A DNA stretch of 64,000 bases, from the NCBI RefSeq assembly GCF_002920575.1, contig NZ_PQSQ01000035.1, positions 1 through 64,000 of the forward strand, read 5' to 3'. This stretch comes from Streptomyces sp. Ru73. Lineage in GTDB: Bacteria > Actinomycetota > Actinomycetes > Streptomycetales > Streptomycetaceae. Position 1 is the stretch's first letter. Each line of letters begins with the position of its first letter. Shown here in pieces: positions 1-7,920 of the stretch. The notes beneath the pieces were generated by a model. The model searched no databases. It was not told where the DNA came from and worked only from the letters and a program-made list of their open reading frames with translations. The position numbers and the translations under genes are program-made.

Positions 1-104
1 ACCGCGCGAGAAAAACAGGCGTGTCACCCGTCACGCTGCTGTACCGCTGACGTGCGGAATCGCCCGTGCCGACGGGGCTGCGGGGCCGCGGCCAGGGCCT
101 GTCG

Positions 105-692
105 TCAGGCCGCCCGCGCGAGGTCGGGGTCCTCGCGCAGCTTCGCCAGCGCGCGGGAGACGGCGCTCTTGACCGTGCCCACGGAGACGTCCATCACCTC
201 GGCGGTCTGCGCCTCGCTCAGGTCCTCGTAGTAGCGCAGCACGACCATGGCCCGCTGCCGGTCGGGCAGCCTCAGCACCGCCCGCCACATCGCGTCCCGC
301 AGCGCCTGCAGCTCGGCCGGGTCGGAGGCCGGCACCGGCCCCGGCTCCGGCAGCTCGTCGCAGGCGTACTCCTCGATCTTCCGCTTGCGCCACTGCGACG
401 TACGGGTGTTGACCAGCGCCCGCCGCACGTAACCGTCCAGCGCCCGGTGGTCCTCGATGCGCTCCCAGGCCGCGAAGGTCTTGGTCAGCGCGGTCTGGAG
501 CAGGTCCTCCGCGTCGTTGGGGTTGGCGCAGAGCGAGCGGGCCGCACGCAGCAGCGCCGGCCCCCGGTCCCGTACGTACGCCGCGAACGACGGGAACGTC
601 GGGAAGGAGGGCAGCGACGACGGCCTCGGGAGCGGCGTCGGCGACGGGGCCACCGCGGCGGTCGAAGCGCCCTTGCACACTGGCGTGGTCAT
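105..692 (-). CDS. SigE-family (ECF-type) RNA polymerase sigma factor
   Basis: A 195-residue ECF sigma factor that would direct RNA polymerase to a small promoter set. Residues about 37-105 form region 2, with the helix around AEDLLQTALTKTFAAW. Residues about 132-188 form region 4, with LPDRQRAMVVLRYYEDLSE followed by the helix-turn-helix VGTVKSAVSRALAKLRE. The Pro/Ser-rich stretch at residues 15-36 precedes the domain and is probably disordered. I chose the ATG at 692 because GGAGG lies just upstream, although the spacing is short; an upstream in-frame start would add 23 residues. No anti-sigma gene sits beside it, so regulation is not visible here. The family assignment is firm; the target genes are unknown. 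Confidence 0.9.
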   Translation of the reverse strand: MTTPVCKGASTAAVAPSPTPLPRPSSLPSFPTFPSFAAYVRDRGPALLRAARSLCANPNDAEDLLQTALTKTFAAWERIEDHRALDGYVRRALVNTRTSQWRKRKIEEYACDELPEPGPVPASDPAELQALRDAMWRAVLRLPDRQRAMVVLRYYEDLSEAQTAEVMDVSVGTVKSAVSRALAKLREDPDLARAA

Positions 693-872
693 GTCCTCCA
701 CGCTAGGAGCGCGGGCCCGGCCGGGGATCGGTCCGAGGTGCCGAAGCCGCCTCCGCCTCAAGTTGTAGCGGTGGGGCTGACCCCACCTCCTCAGGGCGGA
801 GCGCGCACCCGCTCCCGTCGGGGTCGGCCCGCCGGAGCCCCCGCGGCCGGAGCGCCCCGGCGGGGTGGCGGG

Positions 873-1847
873 TCACTTGATCACCGCGACCGGCGCGTCC
901 ACCCAGTTGCGGTCGATGCGCAGCTTGCGGCCGCCGTGTTCCTCCAGCACGTGCCCGGCGTACTGGTGGATCCGCCGGTTGGGCTGCCAGGCCGTGTCCG
1001 GCAGCCACTTCTCACCGTACGTGGAGGGCGCGACGTGCCAGCGCGCGAACCAGATCACCGACGGCAGGTCGGTGATGCCCTTCGCGCGCGCCGCCGCCAT
1101 GTGCCGCACGCCGGAGTTCGCGCTGCTGTAGAAGCCCGCGATGTAGCCGAAGCGGCGCACCTCGCGGCTCCAGGACCGGATGAAGCGCAGGGTGACGTCC
1201 TTGCAGCGCTGGTTCTTCAGGTCGTACGCCTCGATGTCCAGGTAGATCGGGCTGCGCGGCATGATCCCGTAGGCGCGGGCGCGCTGCACCGCCACCCTGG
1301 CCTCGTTCGTGCCCTGCTGGTAGGGGTCGGAGCCGATGGCGTACCGCCGCTTGTGCTTGTTCTTCACGCACGGCGACTGGGCGCCGAGGTAGACCGGCAG
1401 CACCTTCCAGCCGGCCCACTTCGCGCCCTGGAACCACTGGGGACTGAGGTTGTGCTGCTTGGGACAGGCCCGTCCGTGGCCGGCGAAGTAGACGCCGATG
1501 GCCCGGTAGCGGGTGCTGTTCCAGGCCCGCAGCGAGCTCACCGCGGGGGCCTCGCAGGTGTCGATGCCGAAGCCCTTGTAGAGGCTGGGGCCCTCCCCCG
1601 GCACCGGATTGGCGGCCCTCGGAGCGGGGCCGCGGCGGGAGACGGCGGCGTCGTCGGCCGCCACCGGGCCGTCACCGGCCCGGCCCGCCGCCGCCCCGCT
1701 CCCGCCGGGCGCCGCAGCGGTCCGGTCACCGCCGGACGCCGCCGGGGTACGCCAGGAAGGAAGCAGCGCCGCCAGGGCGACAGCCAGCCCGACGGCCGGC
1801 ACCAGGAGCAGCAACGCGATACTTTTTGCAGATTTTGTCCATCTCAT
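873..1847 (-). CDS. Secreted DUF1906 glycoside-hydrolase-like protein
   Basis: A 324-residue exported protein. Residues 1-33 are a signal peptide or anchor (basic start, then a Leu/Ala/Val-rich core). An Ala/Gly/Pro-rich linker runs to about residue 85, and the rest is a DUF1906 (GH25-like TIM barrel) domain. Recognisable family signatures are GFGIDTCEAP near residue 92, IGVYFAG, and the acidic motif SPIYLDIEAYD, which resembles the active-site strand of GH25-type enzymes. Members are thought to act on cell-wall polymers, but few have been studied biochemically, so the substrate is inference. The start at 1847 puts the signal peptide at the N-terminus; a GTG 10 codons upstream is also possible. 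It appears to be a single-gene unit. Confidence 0.85.
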   Translation of the reverse strand: MRWTKSAKSIALLLLVPAVGLAVALAALLPSWRTPAASGGDRTAAAPGGSGAAAGRAGDGPVAADDAAVSRRGPAPRAANPVPGEGPSLYKGFGIDTCEAPAVSSLRAWNSTRYRAIGVYFAGHGRACPKQHNLSPQWFQGAKWAGWKVLPVYLGAQSPCVKNKHKRRYAIGSDPYQQGTNEARVAVQRARAYGIMPRSPIYLDIEAYDLKNQRCKDVTLRFIRSWSREVRRFGYIAGFYSSANSGVRHMAAARAKGITDLPSVIWFARWHVAPSTYGEKWLPDTAWQPNRRIHQYAGHVLEEHGGRKLRIDRNWVDAPVAVIK

Positions 1848-1987
1848 ACCGCGAGTGAAAACGGCCCGCCGCGGCACCCGGGCCCGGACACGCGGGTGGC
1901 GCCGCCCGTTCAGCCGGATGCCGGGCGCGGCGGTCGGCCGTACGCGGTCACCGGCGCGCGCCCTGGCTCATCGCCCCGCGCCCGCGG

Positions 1988-3160
1988 TCACCGGCCCGTG
2001 TCCGCGCCCAGCACCAGGCCGGAGGTGGGGACGCCCGTACCGGCCGTGACCAGGACGTGCGACGCACCGGGCACCTGGTTCACGGACGTGCCGCGGATCT
2101 GCCGGACGCCCTCCGCGATGCCGTTCATGCCGTGCAGGTACGCCTCGCCGAGCTGGCCGCCGTGCGTGTTGAGCGGCAGCGCGTCCGCGGCCACGAAGTC
2201 CGCCGCCTCGCCGGGGCCGCAGAACCCGAACTCCTCCAGCTGCATCAGCACGAACGGCGTGAAGTGGTCGTACAGGATCCCCACGTCGACCGCGTCCGGC
2301 CGCAGCCCGCTGCTCCGCCACAACTGCCGCGCCACCACGCCCATTTCGGGCAGCCCGGTCAGCCCGTCCCGGTAGTAGCTCGTCATCTGCTCCTGGCCGC
2401 GGCCCGCGCCCTGTGCCGCCGCCGTGATCACCGCGGGCGGCCGTCGCAGGTCGCGGGCGCGCTCGGCGGAGGTCACCACGAGCGCCTGCCCGCCGTCGGT
2501 CTCCTGACAGCAGTCCAGCAGCCGCAGCGGCTCGACGATCCAGCGCGAGGCCGCGTGGTCGGCGAGCGTGATCGGCCTGCCGTGGAAGTACGCCGCGGGG
2601 TTGCGCGCCGCGTGCCGCCGTCCCGTGACGGCGACGTGCCCGAACGCCTCCGGCGTCAGCCCGTACACGTGCAGGTAGCGGCGGGCCGCCATGGCCACCC
2701 ACGAAGCGGGCGTCAGCAGCCCGAACGGGAGGTTCCAGCCGAGCGCCGCGCCCTCGGCGGACGGCTCGCGGTGCTGGACGCCGGAACCGAAGCGGCGGCC
2801 CGAGCGTTCATTGAACGCGCGGTAGCAGACCACCACCTCCGCGACGCCCGTCGCCACCGCCATCGCGGCCTGCTGGACCGTCGCGCACGCCGCGCCGCCC
2901 CCGTAGTGCACGCGCGAGAAGAACGACAGGTCGCCAATGCCCGCCGCCTGCGCGACGGTGATCTCCGGGCTGGTGTCCATGGTGAAGGTGACCAGCCCGT
3001 CCACGTCCTCGGGGCCCAGCCCGGCGTCGTCCAGCGCGGCCTGTACGGCCTCGACCGCCAGCTTCAGCTCGCTGCGCCCGGAGTCCTTGGAGAACTCCGT
3101 CGCGCCGATGCCCGCGATCGCGGCCCGGCCCCCGAGGCGGTCCCCGCTGCGTACGCTCAT
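1988..3160 (-). CDS. Ltp2-like thiolase-fold lipid-transfer protein (steroid side-chain aldolase type)
   Basis: A 390-residue SCP2-thiolase-family protein, last gene of the five-gene operon. In mycobacteria Ltp2 is a retro-aldolase that partners the DUF35 domain of ChsH2 and releases propionyl-CoA from the steroid side chain. The sequence shows the thiolase fold motifs GGGAACATV near residue 88, ILYDHFTPF at 295-303 and NTHGGQLGEAYLHG at 331-344. Tyr297 and Tyr341 lie where the two catalytic tyrosines of Ltp2 are reported. The ATG at 3160 overlaps the upstream TGA (ATGA), so translation is coupled to the MaoC gene. The family is secure. The steroid substrate is inferred from the operon and not shown by this gene alone. 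Confidence 0.88.
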   Translation of the reverse strand: MSVRSGDRLGGRAAIAGIGATEFSKDSGRSELKLAVEAVQAALDDAGLGPEDVDGLVTFTMDTSPEITVAQAAGIGDLSFFSRVHYGGGAACATVQQAAMAVATGVAEVVVCYRAFNERSGRRFGSGVQHREPSAEGAALGWNLPFGLLTPASWVAMAARRYLHVYGLTPEAFGHVAVTGRRHAARNPAAYFHGRPITLADHAASRWIVEPLRLLDCCQETDGGQALVVTSAERARDLRRPPAVITAAAQGAGRGQEQMTSYYRDGLTGLPEMGVVARQLWRSSGLRPDAVDVGILYDHFTPFVLMQLEEFGFCGPGEAADFVAADALPLNTHGGQLGEAYLHGMNGIAEGVRQIRGTSVNQVPGASHVLVTAGTGVPTSGLVLGADTGR

Positions 3161-3591
3161 GCCGCGCCCCCGCCGTCCAGTGCGACGGTGACCGTACCGG
3201 TGACGTGGTGGCCCCGGCCGTTCTCGCCGGTCACCCGCACGACCGCGGTGCCGTCCGCCACCTCGCTCACCGTGCCCCGCAGCACCATCGTGTCGCCCGG
3301 GTGATTGGGCGCGCCCAGCCGGATGGCCACCTTGCGCAGCGTGCACCGCGGCCCGAAGTGGTCGGTGATGTACCGCCCGACCAGCCCGTTGGTGGTGAGG
3401 ATGTTCATGAAGATGTCCGGCGAGCCCTTCTCCCGCGCCGCCTCGGCGTCGTGGTGCACGTCCTGGTAGTCGCGGGAGGCGACGGCGCCCGCGACGATCA
3501 GGGTGCGGGTGACGGGGACGGTGAGCGGCGGGAGTTCGGCCCCCGGCCGTATCGGCACCGGGCCTTCGTTGCCGCTGTACTGCTTGCTCAT
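3157..3591 (-). CDS. MaoC-like single hot-dog hydratase (ChsH1-like)
   Basis: A 144-residue single hot-dog protein of the MaoC/hydratase-2 family. Asp41 and His46 in SRDYQDVHHD keep the Asp-x4-His dyad of enoyl-CoA hydratase 2 enzymes, so this subunit should be catalytic. In the mycobacterial igr operon ChsH1 pairs with the MaoC half of ChsH2 to hydrate a steroid enoyl-CoA; the operon here carries both partners. The ATG at 3591 overlaps the preceding stop (ATGA), and the 3' end overlaps the thiolase start. Longer in-frame starts exist but would run deep into the upstream gene. The hydratase family is clear; the substrate is inferred from context. Confidence 0.87.
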   Translation of the reverse strand: MSKQYSGNEGPVPIRPGAELPPLTVPVTRTLIVAGAVASRDYQDVHHDAEAAREKGSPDIFMNILTTNGLVGRYITDHFGPRCTLRKVAIRLGAPNHPGDTMVLRGTVSEVADGTAVVRVTGENGRGHHVTGTVTVALDGGGAA

Positions 3592-4646
3592 GAGCACCCC
3601 GATCCGGTGAGCGACTGCCCCAGTTCCTCCAGCAGCCCGGCGCCGCCGCCGAACTGCGCGGCCAGCTGCCGGCCCCACAGGAAGTGCCGGTGCACCGGGT
3701 GGCCGAGGTCAGCGCCGATGCCGCCGTGCAGGTGCTGGCCCACGTGGACGACCCGGCGGCCCGCCTCGGCCGCCCACCATGCGGCGGTCAGCGCGTGCTG
3801 CCGCGCGTCCAGGCCCGCGTCCCGGCGCCAGGCCGCTTCGTACGCCGTGACCCGGATCGCCTCGGTGTCCATGTACGCGTCGGCGGCCCGCAGCATGACC
3901 CCCTGGTGCGTGGCGAGCGGGCGGCCGAACTGCTCGCGGGTGCTGACGTGGCCGACCGCCCGCGCGAGCGACCCGGCGCACACGCCCGCCTGCAGCCCGG
4001 CGAACGCCGTCCGCGCGCACCCGAGCACGTCCTCGTACGCCTCCGGGCCGGTACCGAGCGCCTCGGCCGGCGTGTCCGCCAGCGTCAGCCGCCCCGCCGA
4101 CCAGGGCGCCGTCGTCTCCACCGGCTCCCGTACGGCGCCCGGCCCCGCGGTCTCGACCAGCCACGGCCGCCACCCCGCCGCCTCGGACACGTGCACGGGC
4201 ACCAGCACATGGGTGGCGTCGCGCAGCCAGGGGACGACCGGCAGCACCCCGCTCAGCCGCCCCACGGCATCGGCGCGCACCCGGCCCCTGCCGCGACCGG
4301 GGAGCGCACCGGTGGCGACGGCCGCCCCCGTGGCCAGCACGGGCAGCAGCCGCTCCCGCTGCTCCGGGCTTCCGTGCGCCGCGACCGGCAGCAGTCCGTA
4401 CGCGGCCGTCGCGGCGAGCGGCACCTGCGCGGTACGCCGGCCCTGCTCCTCCAGCAGCAGGACGAGCCCCAGCAGTCCGGTCTCCTCCACCGCGCCCACC
4501 AGCCCGGCCCTGCACAGCGCGCCCCACAGCTCGGCGTCCGTCGCCCCGTCCAGCGCGTTCATCCGATCATGGGTCGCCAGATCGCCGAAGATCTCGGCGG
4601 CCAGTTCCGCGGCGGCCCGCTGCTCCTCCGTGGGCGTGAAGTCCAT
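3588..4646 (-). CDS. Acyl-CoA dehydrogenase, short subunit (ChsE1/FadE28-like)
   Basis: A 352-residue acyl-CoA dehydrogenase-fold protein. The N-terminal helical domain starts at MDFTPTEEQRAAAELAAEIF. The C-terminal domain includes STREQFGRPLATHQGVMLRA, the usual flavin-domain signature, and ends with a helix carrying HLHGGIGADLGHPVHR. In actinobacterial steroid catabolism such shortened subunits form alpha2beta2 tetramers with a second acyl-CoA dehydrogenase, here the product of 5710-6888. The start ATG at 4646 shares one base with the upstream stop (TGATG). The middle beta domain is very Arg/Gly/Val-rich and diverged. Assignment to the dehydrogenase fold is safe; heterotetramer formation is inference from the pair. 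Confidence 0.86.
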   Translation of the reverse strand: MDFTPTEEQRAAAELAAEIFGDLATHDRMNALDGATDAELWGALCRAGLVGAVEETGLLGLVLLLEEQGRRTAQVPLAATAAYGLLPVAAHGSPEQRERLLPVLATGAAVATGALPGRGRGRVRADAVGRLSGVLPVVPWLRDATHVLVPVHVSEAAGWRPWLVETAGPGAVREPVETTAPWSAGRLTLADTPAEALGTGPEAYEDVLGCARTAFAGLQAGVCAGSLARAVGHVSTREQFGRPLATHQGVMLRAADAYMDTEAIRVTAYEAAWRRDAGLDARQHALTAAWWAAEAGRRVVHVGQHLHGGIGADLGHPVHRHFLWGRQLAAQFGGGAGLLEELGQSLTGSGCS

Positions 4647-5713
4647 CAGTCCGCCGCCCCGGCCGCCGCGCCCCGTTCCGTGCCCTCCCCGGCGGCCCGG
4701 AACACCGGCAGCACCAGCTCCTCGTCCACCTGCCGGAACTCCAGCCGTACGGGCATCCCGACCCGTACCTCGTCGGGCGCCACGCCCACCACGTCGCTGA
4801 CCATCCGCACGCCCTCGGCCAGCTCGATCAGCGCGACCGCGTACGGCGGGTCGAAGGCGGGGAACGGCGGGTGGTGCATCACGACGTACGAGAAGACGGT
4901 GCCGTCGCCGCACGCCTCGACGGTGTCCCAGTCCTGCCCGCCGCAGCCGTTGCAGCCGGGCAGCCAGGGAAAACGCAGCCGGCCGCAGCCGGCGCACCGC
5001 TGGATCAGCAGCCGCCGCTCGTCGACGCCCGCCCAGAAACCGGCGTTGTCCCGGTTGATCACCGGGCGGGGGCGGCGCGGGGGCTCGGCGCGGGCGGCCG
5101 AGGCGGGGGCGGTCGCGGCGGATGCGGCCGGGGCCGCGGCAGTTGGGGCCGGGACGGAATTCCTCGGCCCGGGTGCGTACTTCAGAATCCGGAAGCGGTG
5201 GGTACCGGCGAGCTCGCCGTCCACCCGTACGTCCATCCGCGTCGTCAGGAAGTACCCGGTGCCCAGCTTCGTCGTCTTGCGTGCCGACACCGCCTCGATC
5301 ACGGAGTCGAACACGATCTCGTCGCCGGGCCGCAGCGGCCGCAGGTACTCCTGTTCGCAGTCGGTGGCGACCACCGCGGTGTACCCGGCGCCGTCCAGCA
5401 GCGCGAACAGCTCGTCGTGCGCCGCCGAGCCGTCCGTGTGCCCCGAGAGCCCGCCCATGGTCCAGGTCTGCAGCATGGTGGGCGGCGCGATCGCGGCCTC
5501 GCCGGTGTACGCCGGGTTCGCGTCGCCCACCGCCTCGCACCAGTGCCGGATCATCGGCAGGTTGACCGGGTCCTTGCCGGCCTTCGCGGTCGCGGCGGGC
5601 CGCCCCACGAACTCCCGCAGCCGCGCGTCGAGATCCGCCTCCTCGCGCCTCCCCGCCTCGATCGCCGAGTCCCGCACCACGCCGCTGTCCGCGTCCCGCA
5701 CCGCACCGGTCAC
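4646..5713 (-). CDS. Two-domain MaoC-like/DUF35 protein (ChsH2-like)
   Basis: A 355-residue fusion. Residues about 25-180 are a MaoC/FAS1-type hot-dog domain in which the hydratase motif reads GDANPAY (64-70), so the catalytic His is Tyr, as expected for a non-catalytic partner subunit. After an Ala/Pro-rich linker (about 183-215), residues 220-350 are a DUF35 OB-fold domain with a rubredoxin-like zinc ribbon: Cys240-x2-Cys243 and Cys254-x2-Cys257. The same architecture is seen in ChsH2, whose DUF35 part binds Ltp2 to make the aldolase. The GTG at 5713 overlaps the TGA of the upstream acyl-CoA dehydrogenase (GTGA). The domain order is a strong reason to read the operon as igr-like. Confidence 0.88.
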   Translation of the reverse strand: MTGAVRDADSGVVRDSAIEAGRREEADLDARLREFVGRPAATAKAGKDPVNLPMIRHWCEAVGDANPAYTGEAAIAPPTMLQTWTMGGLSGHTDGSAAHDELFALLDGAGYTAVVATDCEQEYLRPLRPGDEIVFDSVIEAVSARKTTKLGTGYFLTTRMDVRVDGELAGTHRFRILKYAPGPRNSVPAPTAAAPAASAATAPASAARAEPPRRPRPVINRDNAGFWAGVDERRLLIQRCAGCGRLRFPWLPGCNGCGGQDWDTVEACGDGTVFSYVVMHHPPFPAFDPPYAVALIELAEGVRMVSDVVGVAPDEVRVGMPVRLEFRQVDEELVLPVFRAAGEGTERGAAAGAAD

Positions 5714-6888
5714 CGCCGCGCCCTCCGCATCCCCAGCCGCATCGTCGCCACGATCTCCCGCTGCACCTCGCTGACCCCGCCGCCGAAGGTGTTGATCTGC
5801 GCGGCCCGGTTCATCCGCTCCAGCTCGCCCTCGGCCGCCGTACCGGCCCCGAAGGCGCCCGGGGACCCGGCCCGTACGAGCCCCGCCTCGCCGACCGCCT
5901 CCTGGCACAGCCGGTAGACCTCCACCGCGCTCTCGGTCCCCGCGAACTTCACCCCGCTCGCGTCCCCCGGGCTCAGCGTCCCGGCGCCGACGTCGCCCAC
6001 CAGCCGCCAGTTGAGCAGCCGCGTCGCCGCGAGCCGGGCGTGCGCCTCCGCGAGCCGGGCGCGTACCCAGGGCTGATCGGCGGGCCGCTCACCGGTGCAC
6101 GGGTCCGGTGTGCGCGCGTACGCGAGCGCCGCCTCGTAACAGTCCTCCGCCTGCATGCCGAGGGCTGCCAGCGCCACCCGCTCGTGGTTCAGCTGGTTGG
6201 TGAGGAGCCCCCAGCCGCCGTTCTCCTCGCCGACCAGGTTCCCGGCCGGCACCCGCACCCCGTCGTAGTACGTGGCCGTCGTCACCAGCCCGCCCACCGT
6301 CTCGATCGGCGTCCACGAGAACCCCGGTGCGTCCGTCGGCACCAGCAGGATCGAGATCCCCTTGTGCTTGGCGGCGGCCGGGTCCGTACGGCAGGCCAGC
6401 CAGACCCAGTCGGCGTGCTGCGCGTTGCTGGTGAAGACCTTCGCGCCGTCGATCAGCCAGGCGCCGTCCGGGCCGCTCCTGACCGCGCGGGTGCGCAGCG
6501 CCGCCAGGTCCGTACCGGCCTCCGGCTCGGTGTAGCCGATCGCGAAGACGATCTCCCCGCTCAGGATGCGCGGCAGGAAGAACGCCTTCTGCTCCGCGCT
6601 GCCGTACTTCATCAGGGTGGGGCCGACGGTGTTCAGCGTGACCATCGAGACCGGTGCGCCGGCCCGGTACGCCTCGTCGAAGAAGACGAACTGCTCGTCG
6701 GCGCCGCGCCCTTGGCCGCCGTACTCCTCCGGCCAGCCGAGCCCGAGGAGCCCGTCGGCGCCGATCCGCTTCAGGACGGCGCGCTGCTCCTGCGGGTCCT
6801 CGACGGCGCCGTCCGGGAGCAGCCCGCGGAAGTACTCCCGCAGCCGTGTCCTGAGCTGCCGCTGGCGCGGCGTGGGAGCGAGGTGCAC
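5710..6888 (-). CDS. Acyl-CoA dehydrogenase, long subunit (ChsE2/FadE29-like)
   Basis: A 392-residue acyl-CoA dehydrogenase, first gene of the operon. It shows the N-terminal helical domain (LRTRLREYFRGLLPDG), the central domain with GYTEPEAGTDLAALRTRA and KVFTSNAQHADWVWLACRTD, and the C-terminal flavin domain ending FGGGVSEVQREIVATMRLG. It probably dehydrogenates a CoA-linked steroid or other branched acyl chain together with the short subunit. I chose the GTG at 6888 because GGAGG lies 8 bases upstream and the protein then begins MHLAPTPRQ, a familiar family start; in-frame ATGs further upstream would add up to 17 residues. A perfect inverted repeat about 80 bases upstream is the likely control site. 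Confidence 0.88.
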   Translation of the reverse strand: MHLAPTPRQRQLRTRLREYFRGLLPDGAVEDPQEQRAVLKRIGADGLLGLGWPEEYGGQGRGADEQFVFFDEAYRAGAPVSMVTLNTVGPTLMKYGSAEQKAFFLPRILSGEIVFAIGYTEPEAGTDLAALRTRAVRSGPDGAWLIDGAKVFTSNAQHADWVWLACRTDPAAAKHKGISILLVPTDAPGFSWTPIETVGGLVTTATYYDGVRVPAGNLVGEENGGWGLLTNQLNHERVALAALGMQAEDCYEAALAYARTPDPCTGERPADQPWVRARLAEAHARLAATRLLNWRLVGDVGAGTLSPGDASGVKFAGTESAVEVYRLCQEAVGEAGLVRAGSPGAFGAGTAAEGELERMNRAAQINTFGGGVSEVQREIVATMRLGMRRARR

Positions 6889-6965
6889 GTCGACGGCCTC
6901 CACCAGGGACGGGCGGACAGGGCACGGACGCATGCGCACGCACAGCTCACCGGCACATACGAACG

Positions 6966-6996
6966 AGCGGTTTCTGACTGTCCGTCAGAAACCGCT
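6966..6996. promoter_or_regulatory. Perfect 13-bp inverted repeat, likely operator of the igr-like operon
   Basis: AGCGGTTTCTGAC at 6966-6978 and GTCAGAAACCGCT at 6984-6996 are exact reverse complements around a 5-base spacer. The site lies about 78 bases before the first operon gene (6888, minus strand). Length and symmetry fit a dimeric TetR-type operator. There is no T-tract, which argues against a terminator. No candidate repressor gene is adjacent. Confidence 0.6.
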
Positions 6997-7010
6997 CACT
7001 GTCAAGGTAC

Positions 7011-7042
7011 GGGCGGCCGGCTCTCCCCAGGACCGGCCGCCC
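7011..7042. terminator. GC hairpin after the Asn-rich secreted protein gene
   Basis: GGGCGGCCGG at 7011-7020 pairs perfectly with CCGGCCGCCC at 7033-7042. It lies 47-78 bases past the stop of the minus-strand gene at 7089. There is no U-tract, which is common in Streptomyces terminators. Confidence 0.5.
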
Positions 7043-7088
7043 CTCCCTCAGGCCGCCCGGCGGGCCGCCCGAGGAGTCACCGGCGGGT

Positions 7089-7394
7089 TCACCACAGGTT
7101 GGTGAAGTTCACCGTGGCGTTGTCCTGGTCGATGTGCGTGAAGCCGGAACCGTTCACGCTGGCGGTGTTGTTCTGGTTGGAGGCACCGTCCCCGTTGGCG
7201 ACCTGCTGAGTGGTGGTGGAGTTGCCGTTGTTGTCGTTCCCGACGCCGGTGCCTTCCTGGCTCGCCGACACCGCCCCGGACCCGTCCGACGCGAACGAAC
7301 CGTTGTCCGCGTAGGCGACCCCGGCGAACAGGGCCGCGGCGAGCGGCAGCGAGGCAACGGCGGCGATGGTGCGGGCGGTACGGATGCTTGCCAT
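7089..7394 (-). CDS. Small secreted Asn/Gly/Ser-rich protein
   Basis: A 101-residue protein with a clear signal peptide (MASIRTARTI, a hydrophobic Ala/Leu/Val core, then VAYA before DNGSF). The mature part of about 70 residues is rich in Asn, Gly, Ser, Thr and Gln, has no Cys, and ends NFTNLW. Regularly spaced Asn/Gln residues (GNDNNGN, ASNQNNTASVN) resemble amyloid-forming surface proteins, but it lacks the chaplin and rodlin signatures I know. The ATG at 7394 has GGAGGA 6-7 bases upstream, a strong ribosome site. It appears to be monocistronic, between an operator and a hairpin on one side and a 500-base gap on the other. I do not know its function. Confidence 0.8.
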   Translation of the reverse strand: MASIRTARTIAAVASLPLAAALFAGVAYADNGSFASDGSGAVSASQEGTGVGNDNNGNSTTTQQVANGDGASNQNNTASVNGSGFTHIDQDNATVNFTNLW

Positions 7395-7638
7395 GACTTT
7401 TCCTCCTGCGGAACCACATGGAACGGGCATTCCCTGGGTGGTTGGCCGACCCCCCCGGGTCTGTTGCGTGACGACGTCGCGCCCCAGAACTGCCCAAGCG
7501 GCGTAGCCCGAATCGGCTAAGCCCGCCTATTCGCCCGCAAGCGTGATTGTCCCCCCTCAAACGTCCGCATTGACCCACACCGGGTGGTGTACGGCACTCC
7601 CGAGTGATCAACGCGCGCCGGGGCGAGGCAACTCGGGG

Positions 7639-7800
7639 ATGCGCGGGGCGGCGACCGACACAAGCCTCGCGGCGCTGCTGGCGGTCGCGGGCTGGGTCCA
7701 GGTGGCGAGGCACGGCGCCAAGGGCGCCGAAGGCTGGTCCTCCTGTGCCGTCCTGCACCTCGGCCTCGCCTGGCAGGCGACCCACCTGCTCACGGCTTGA
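7639..7800 (+). CDS. Possible small hydrophobic protein (53 aa)
   Basis: The frame ATG 7639 to TGA 7800 has G or C at nearly every third position, which is the codon pattern of real genes here; upstream of the ATG in the same frame the bias disappears. The product has one or two hydrophobic stretches (TSLAALLAVAGWVQVA and SCAVLHLGLAWQATHLL). The ribosome site is weak (GGGG directly before the ATG). It converges on the lipoprotein gene at 7921. No family recognised. Confidence 0.4.
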   Translation: MRGAATDTSLAALLAVAGWVQVARHGAKGAEGWSSCAVLHLGLAWQATHLLTA

Positions 7801-7920
7801 GCAGAGCGCCGTGGCCGACGGCCGCCGGGGAAACGCTCCCGCCCGGCGGGTCGGCAGGGACCCACCGGGCGCGCGTGGCGTGTGGTGCGACGTGCGTGAC
7901 GCGGGGCGGGGGGCGCGGGC

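Noticed and set aside
66..2375. Long plus-strand frame over the sigma factor and DUF1906 genes
   Set aside because: Its product is Arg/Pro-rich without domains and is the shadow of two real minus-strand genes.
7089..7394. Chaplin or rodlin identity for the small secreted protein
   Set aside because: The chaplin domain residues and the paired cysteines are absent, and the rodlin start does not match.
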